Positions 59,803 through 64,000 of a DNA stretch of 64,000 nucleotides are shown here, in pieces (the first letter of the stretch is position 1; each line of letters starts with the position of its first letter). The DNA lies in assembly GCF_002074055.1 (NCBI RefSeq), contig NZ_CP014619.1, positions 3,009,002 to 3,073,001 on the forward strand, written 5' to 3'. The notes beneath the pieces are model-generated. The model did no database searches. It was not told the DNA's origin and saw only the letters and a list, made by a program, of their open reading frames with translations. Source of the DNA: Frondihabitans sp. 762G35 (GTDB lineage: Bacteria > Actinomycetota > Actinomycetes > Actinomycetales > Microbacteriaceae). The translations under genes and the position numbers were made by a program.

Positions 59803-60867
59803 ATGACCGCCTCCCCGTCCGAGAACCTCCGCGTCGCCGTCGTCGGCGCCGGCATGATGGGCGCCGACCACGTTGCGCGCATCACCTCGACCATCAGCGG
59901 GGCGGAGGTCGTCGCCGTCGTCGATCCCGACACCGCGCGGGCCACCGCTGCGGCCGCCACAGCACCCGGAGCGATCACCGCGGTCGACTTCGAGGAGGCG
60001 CTCGGCACCACCGAGATCGACGCCGTCATCGTCGCGACCCCGGGCTTCCTCCACGAGGCCGTGCTCCTGCCCGCCCTCGACCGCGGTCTCGCGATCCTCT
60101 GCGAGAAGCCCCTGACCACCGACGAGGCGGCCTCGCTCCGCGTCCTCGAGGCGGAGCAGCGACTCGGCCGGCCGCACATCCAGGTCGGCTTCATGCGCCG
60201 CTTCGACCGGGGCTACCAAGACCTCCGCGCCCTCGTCGCTTCCGGCGAGCACGGCGCGCTCCTCGCCCTCCACTGCGCGCACCGCAACGCGACGACGCCG
60301 CCGAGCTACTCGGAGGAGATGCTGATCCTCGACTCCGTGATCCACGAGATCGACGTCGTGCCCTTCGTCGTCGGCGAGCCGATCGTCGCCGTCGAGGTGA
60401 AGAAACCGCGCCGCAACTCCCTCGCCCCGGAGGGCCTCCCGGAGCCCCAGATCGTGATCCTCGAGACCGTGTCGGGCACGATGGCCATCGTCGAGATCAA
60501 CGTCAACGTCCAGTTCGGCTACCAGGTCACCACCGACGCCGTGTTCGAGAGCGGCGTCGCCTCCATCGGCCGCGAGTCCGGCATCGACGTCACCACCGGC
60601 GGCCGCACCGGCCGAGCGGTCCCACCGACGTTCAAGGAGCGCTTCGGGGCCGCCTACGACACGCAGGTGCAGCGCTGGGTCGACGCGGCCCGCCGCGGCA
60701 CGATCGACGGTCCCAGCGCCTGGGACGGCTACCTGGCCAGCGTCGTCGCGACGGCGGGCGTCGCGGCGCAGAAGACCGGACGCCGCGTGGAGGTGGAGTA
60801 CGCGCTCGCGAAGCCGGCCTTCTACGACCTGCCCGGCGCCGTGGCTCCTGCGCTCGAACGGGCCTGA
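59803..60867 (+). CDS. iolG: Inositol 2-dehydrogenase
   Basis: A 354-residue Gfo/Idh/MocA oxidoreductase: Rossmann motif VAVVGAGMMGADHVARI, ILCEKPLTTDEAASLRVLEA with the conserved EKP, and HIQVGFMRRFDRGYQDLRAL plus LDSVIHEIDVVPFVVGEPI with the catalytic Asp/His. Oxidises myo-inositol to scyllo-inosose with NAD+. GAAGGAGAA upstream of the ATG. Confidence 0.95.
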   Translation: MTASPSENLRVAVVGAGMMGADHVARITSTISGAEVVAVVDPDTARATAAAATAPGAITAVDFEEALGTTEIDAVIVATPGFLHEAVLLPALDRGLAILCEKPLTTDEAASLRVLEAEQRLGRPHIQVGFMRRFDRGYQDLRALVASGEHGALLALHCAHRNATTPPSYSEEMLILDSVIHEIDVVPFVVGEPIVAVEVKKPRRNSLAPEGLPEPQIVILETVSGTMAIVEINVNVQFGYQVTTDAVFESGVASIGRESGIDVTTGGRTGRAVPPTFKERFGAAYDTQVQRWVDAARRGTIDGPSAWDGYLASVVATAGVAAQKTGRRVEVEYALAKPAFYDLPGAVAPALERA

Positions 60868-60869
60868 CC

Positions 60870-61751
60870 GTGGTCAGGATCGCGCTGGACCCGACGCCGC
60901 TGCACCACAGCCACGCGCTTCTCGACCTGCCCGCCAAGGTGGCGGAGCTCGGCTACGACCACCTTCAGCTCACGCCGCACCGGGACTTCCTGCCGTTCTT
61001 CCGGCACCCGAGGGCCGACGACGACCTCGTCGACGCGTTCGCCGCCGCCTGCCGGGCCGCCTCGGTCGAGATCGCCTCGGTGCTGCCCGTGCTGCGCTGG
61101 TCCGGCCCCGACGAGGAGGCGCGTCGCGCAGCCGTGAAGCAGTGGAAGCGCGTGATCGAGATCACCGCGCGCCTCGGCGTCGGCGTCATCAACACCGAGT
61201 TCAGCGGCCGCCCCGAGCTCTCGGAGGAGTCCGAGCGGCAGTTCTACTGGTCGATGGAGGAGCTGCTCCCGCTGATCGAGCGCGAGGGGATCCAGGTCTA
61301 CATCGACCCGCACCCCGACGACTTCGTCGAGGACGGCCACGAAGCGCTCCGCATCATCCGCGGGCTGAACTCGTCCCACGTCGGCCTGGCCTACGTCGCC
61401 TGCCACACCTTCCACTACGGCGGCGACCTGGCGGGCATCATGGCCCGGGCCGGTCGGACACTCGGGCTCGTGCACGTCGCCGACACGTTCGACCACCGGC
61501 GGTCGCACGGCCTCCGCTACATCACCAACCCGCCCGGCACCGCCGCGCGCGTCCACCAGCACCTCAAGATCGGCGACGGCGACGTCGACTGGGACGCCTT
61601 CTTCGGAGGGCTCGCCGCGCTCGACTTCTTCGACCGGCCCGACACGGTCGTCGTCTCGAGCGTCTTCGCCGAGGACGAGGACGTCGACGCCGTCAGCCGC
61701 TACCAGCTCGAGCAGATCCGATCGCGGATCGCGGCGGCCACCGGCTCCTGA
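60870..61751 (+). CDS. iolH: IolH-like sugar phosphate isomerase/epimerase
   Basis: A 293-residue TIM-barrel protein of the AP endonuclease 2-like family: VRIALDPTPLHHSHALLDLP, VINTEFSGRPELSEESERQF, VYIDPHPDDFVEDGHEALRI, ACHTFHYGGDLAGIM and VHVADTFDHRRSHGLRYITN. IolH accompanies inositol operons; its reaction is not firmly known. GTG starts two bases after the iolG stop. Confidence 0.88.
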   Translation: MVRIALDPTPLHHSHALLDLPAKVAELGYDHLQLTPHRDFLPFFRHPRADDDLVDAFAAACRAASVEIASVLPVLRWSGPDEEARRAAVKQWKRVIEITARLGVGVINTEFSGRPELSEESERQFYWSMEELLPLIEREGIQVYIDPHPDDFVEDGHEALRIIRGLNSSHVGLAYVACHTFHYGGDLAGIMARAGRTLGLVHVADTFDHRRSHGLRYITNPPGTAARVHQHLKIGDGDVDWDAFFGGLAALDFFDRPDTVVVSSVFAEDEDVDAVSRYQLEQIRSRIAAATGS

Positions 61752-61766
61752 GGCGGGAGCCCGGCC

Positions 61767-62522
61767 CTACTTGTCGACGAGGGTGACCGAGAACGAGTAG
61801 AGGTCGGGCCGGTAGCAGTGCTGACCGACCTCGACCGCCCGGCCGGAGCCGTCGTAGGCGGTGCGCGTCATCGTGAGGAGGGCGCCGCCCGGCTCGATCT
61901 CGAGCAGTTCGGCCTCGTCGTCGTGTGCGGCCCGCGCCCCGATGCGCTGCTTCGCCACCCGCATGGTGATGCCGCGGAGGCGGAGCAGCTGGTAGAGGCC
62001 GTGGTCGGCGAGGTCGGCGGCGGTGAACTCGGCGACGTCGACGGGGAGGAAGTTCTCGAGGACGGCGACGGGCACGTCGTCGGCGAGGCGGAGCCGCCGG
62101 ATGCGGTTGACGGGCGCACCCCGATCGACGCCGAGCGCCGTGGCCGTCTTCTCGTCGGCCTCGGCGATCTCGTGCAGCAGGAGCCGCGTGGTCGGTTTCT
62201 GCCCGGTCGCCTCGAGATCCTCGTAGAGGCTGGTGAGCTCGACGTTGCGCGTGACCGGACCGTGGACGACCTGCGTGCCGATCCCCCGGCGCCGCACGAC
62301 GAGCCCCTTGTCGACGAGCTCCTGGATCGCCCGGCGGATGGTCGGCCGCGACAGGCCCAGCCGCTCGCCGAGCCCGACCTCGTTCTCGAGGCGCGCGCCG
62401 GCGGGAAGCCGACCGCTGAGGATCGAGGCCTCGAGCCGGCTGGAGATCTGGTACCAGAGCGGCACCGGCCCGGTGCGGTCGAGGTCGGCGAAGAGGTCGG
62501 AGGGGAGCCCGGTCTCGGTCAT
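61767..62522 (-). CDS. iolR: GntR/HutC-type repressor of the inositol operon
   Basis: A 251-residue regulator: winged helix with ARLENEVGLGERLGLSRPTI and LVDKGLVVRRRGIGTQVV, then a UTRA effector domain (VNRIRRLRLADDVPVAVLEN, EPGGALLTMTRTAYDGSGRA). Convergent with the operon. In corynebacteria and Salmonella inositol operons are controlled by regulators of this position, and an inositol breakdown intermediate is the usual inducer. A candidate site lies in front of its own gene. Confidence 0.9.
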   Translation of the reverse strand: MTETGLPSDLFADLDRTGPVPLWYQISSRLEASILSGRLPAGARLENEVGLGERLGLSRPTIRRAIQELVDKGLVVRRRGIGTQVVHGPVTRNVELTSLYEDLEATGQKPTTRLLLHEIAEADEKTATALGVDRGAPVNRIRRLRLADDVPVAVLENFLPVDVAEFTAADLADHGLYQLLRLRGITMRVAKQRIGARAAHDDEAELLEIEPGGALLTMTRTAYDGSGRAVEVGQHCYRPDLYSFSVTLVDK

Positions 62523-62548
62523 CGTGCTCCCGCCGTCGTGAGGGACCT

Positions 62549-62560
62549 TTGTGAGGACAA
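62549..62560. promoter_or_regulatory. Candidate IolR site upstream of iolR
   Basis: TTGTGAGGACAA, a short inverted repeat (TTGT/ACAA) in the 109-base gap between iolR and the divergent UPF0303 gene. It shares TTGnnAGGACA with the iolT promoter element TTGACAGGACAT at 50919-50930 (9 of 12 positions). Confidence 0.45.
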
Positions 62561-62631
62561 TCATACGTGTCGAGCCGCGACGCGACACCCTGACCGCGCG
62601 GTCCGGAGCCGTCCGGCGCCAGAATGAGGGC

Positions 62632-63096
62632 ATGACCCAGGACGACGACCTCCCGACCTTCACCGCCGAGCAGATCGAGCAGCAGCTGGCCGAGCTCACC
62701 TTCGACAGCTTCGACCAGGAGGCGGCCTACGCCCTCGGGACCCTCGCGGCGGAGATCGTCCGCGAGCGCGGCTTCGCCCTGGCGGTGCAGATCGTGATCG
62801 GCGACCACATCGTCTACAAGGCCGCGCTCGGCGACGTCGAGGAGGGCACGACGGAGTGGCTTCGCCGCAAATCGAACGTGGCCCGTCGCGACGGCGTCCC
62901 CTCGCTGCTCGTCCGCCGGCGCGCGGAGGCGCTGGGCGAGAAGGCGGCCGAGGACGCCGATCACGCCCCGCACGGCGGCGCGTTCCCGATCGTCGTCGAC
63001 GGCACGCTCGTCGGGACGATCACCGGCTCGGGCCAGCCCGACGTGGTCGACCACGACGTCGTCGTCTCGGCTCTCCGGAGCTACCTGGCGAACTGA
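62632..63096 (+). CDS. UPF0303/heme-degrading-domain (DUF336-like) protein
   Basis: A 154-residue protein: LAEIVRERGFALAVQIVIG-like N-terminal strand/helix, RRKSNVARRDGVPSLLVRRR and the C-terminal HGGAFPIVVDGTLVGTITGS, the glycine-rich HbpS/GlcG-fold ending. UPF0303 proteins are small, cytosolic and of unclear function; the HbpS relative binds haem. Shares the control region with iolR and may belong to the inositol regulon. Start ATG is preceded by AATGAGGG. Confidence 0.88.
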   Translation: MTQDDDLPTFTAEQIEQQLAELTFDSFDQEAAYALGTLAAEIVRERGFALAVQIVIGDHIVYKAALGDVEEGTTEWLRRKSNVARRDGVPSLLVRRRAEALGEKAAEDADHAPHGGAFPIVVDGTLVGTITGSGQPDVVDHDVVVSALRSYLAN

Positions 63097-63175
63097 CCCG
63101 TCGATGCGTCTCTCCGTCCCGCATACTTGTATCTCATACGGGATGGGGTTCTGCGGGCCCCGGGGAGGGAGACGC

Positions 63176-63496
63176 ATGAGAGCGAGCGAACTGCGGGTGT
63201 ACTTCGGCGTGGTCGCCGGCATCGCGATCGTCCAGGCCGTCACTGCGGCGCTGCGGCCCGACGGCGACCCGGTGATGGGCATCGTTATGACGTCGGGGCT
63301 GGTGACGCTACTGCTCCTGGGGCTTCGCCCCGAGCATCCTGCGGGCCGGGGCGATCGGGACGGACACGGTGTCGGGGCCGACGGCACGGCGTGGAAGCCG
63401 CCGACGACCCGACCGCTGGACGCGTCGGGGCCGCGGGAGAGGGCCGATCCGGCTCCAGGCCGACGATCGGCACCCACCCGCGACGAGCCTCGCTAG
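63176..63496 (+). CDS. Small protein with two membrane segments
   Basis: A 106-residue protein with GGGAGGGAG upstream of its ATG. Residues 7-26 (RVYFGVVAGIAIVQAVTAAL) and 33-50 (VMGIVMTSGLVTLLLLGL) are hydrophobic; the remaining half is a Pro/Arg/Asp-rich disordered tail. No family recognised. Its TAG shares CTAG with the convergent alcohol dehydrogenase gene. Confidence 0.65.
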   Translation: MRASELRVYFGVVAGIAIVQAVTAALRPDGDPVMGIVMTSGLVTLLLLGLRPEHPAGRGDRDGHGVGADGTAWKPPTTRPLDASGPRERADPAPGRRSAPTRDEPR

Positions 63497-64000
63497 GCGG
63501 TGGTCAGGACGACGCGGAAGCGCGCCTTGCCCGACATCATGCGGTCGAAGCCCTCGGCGGCGTCCTCGAGCGGGAACGTCTCGATCATCGGCCGGACGCC
63601 CGTGCGCGCGGCGAAGCGGAGGGTGTCCTCAGAGTCCTTGGCCGTGCCCGACGCGTGTCCCGCGACGACGCGGCTGCCGAGGACGAGGTCGACGGCCGAG
63701 ACGTTCAGGGCGTCCTCCGGGACCCCCAGCACGATCAGTCGACCGCGCGGCGACAGCCCCGGGACGACGGCCGACATCGCGGCCGCGTCGGTGACCGTGG
63801 CGATGACGAGATCGGCGCCGCCCAGGTCGTTCAGGGCCGCGGCCACGTCCGTGCTCGTGCTGTCGATGTAGTGGTCGGCCCCGAGCTGGTGGGCGAAGTC
63901 GGCCTTGTCGGTTCCGCGCGCGATCGCGATCGTCTCGAAGCCCAGCTTGGCGGCGAACTGCACGCCGAGGTGGCCGAGACCGCCGAGACCGAGCACGGCG
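63493..64000 (-). CDS. Zinc-type alcohol dehydrogenase, C-terminal half (runs off window)
   Basis: The visible 168 residues are the coenzyme-binding and final catalytic parts of a medium-chain alcohol dehydrogenase: LGLGGLGHLGVQFAAKLGF (GxGxxG), QLGADHYIDS, and GFDRMMSGKARFRVVL. The pattern is closest to the NADP-dependent cinnamyl-alcohol/YahK-type group with GGLGHL. The zinc-binding N-terminal half lies beyond the right edge. Confidence 0.92.
   Translation of the reverse strand, partial: AVLGLGGLGHLGVQFAAKLGFETIAIARGTDKADFAHQLGADHYIDSTSTDVAAALNDLGGADLVIATVTDAAAMSAVVPGLSPRGRLIVLGVPEDALNVSAVDLVLGSRVVAGHASGTAKDSEDTLRFAARTGVRPMIETFPLEDAAEGFDRMMSGKARFRVVLTTA

Noticed and set aside
56860-60345. 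Very long leftward open frame (1161 codons) under the inositol operon
   Set aside because: It is antisense to iolD, iolE and iolG, which have complete family motifs. Its composition (Arg/Gly/Val/Asp-rich, no domains) is the usual shadow of strong GC3 bias.
1-64000. CRISPR array or rRNA genes
   Set aside because: No regularly spaced direct repeats and no rRNA-like sequence were noticed anywhere in the window.

Overview
The window is a 64 kb stretch of a high-GC Gram-positive actinobacterial chromosome. Family content (an Asp23/DUF6286/DUF2273 envelope-stress cluster, frequent GTG starts, many 4-base ATGA/GTGA overlaps) suggests a member of the Microbacteriaceae; that placement is inference from protein families, not a phylogeny. 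No rRNA and no CRISPR array were seen. The only RNA gene found is one tRNA-Gly(CCC).

Layout. 1-6.1 kb: the 5' part of dCTP deaminase, a small protein, a quinone oxidoreductase with an odd repeat-bearing insertion, then an Asp23-type envelope-stress cluster (five genes leftward; an ECF sigma factor and two partner genes rightward), ending at tRNA-Gly. 6.1-18.9 kb: a lower-GC accessory island abutting the tRNA. It holds a TIR-domain protein with a coupled leader peptide, a PD-(D/E)xK-like protein, a HEPN-like protein, a frameshifted ArdC, several membrane or unknown proteins, and remains of two serine recombinases plus a DUF4145-like gene. It looks like a decayed, defence-rich mobile element.

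18.9-25.2 kb: a ribose operon rbsR-A-C-B-K-D behind a clear promoter with two abutting LacI-type operators. 25.3-28.9 kb: three unrelated rightward genes, including a rifampin ADP-ribosyltransferase (arr), and a frameshifted acyltransferase. 28.9-36.1 kb: a probable four-carbon sugar or sugar-acid catabolic locus (OFA-type MFS carrier, TIM-barrel isomerase, 3-hydroxyacyl-CoA-dehydrogenase-like enzyme, GntR regulator, TPI-like and RpiB-like isomerases, fused DhaK-DhaL kinase). The same near-palindrome lies upstream of both arms.

36.4-46.0 kb is the most interesting block: a Nit1C-type nitrilase cluster. Two arms diverge from a shared 220-bp region that carries a good GlnR-type box. Rightward: Sll0783/MSMEG_0572 protein, MSMEG_0568 radical SAM enzyme, and a fused GNAT/AIR-synthase-like MSMEG_0567 protein. 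Leftward: Nit6803-family nitrilase, MSMEG_0570, MSMEG_0569 flavoprotein, MSMEG_0565 glycosyltransferase, an AMP-forming ligase, a second nitrilase-fold protein whose catalytic Cys and Glu are both Asp, and a sigma-factor fragment. The core is linked in the literature to nitrogen starvation and cyanide assimilation; the extension suggests an uncharacterised product or substrate.

46.1-50.8 kb: lgt, a LysR/YeiH pair, a GH27-type alpha-galactosidase and an uncertain protein. 50.9-62.6 kb: a complete myo-inositol operon (iolT-C-Cgl0159-A-B-D-E-G-H) with a convergent HutC-type GntR repressor. The end holds a UPF0303 protein, a small membrane protein and the 3' part of a zinc-type alcohol dehydrogenase.
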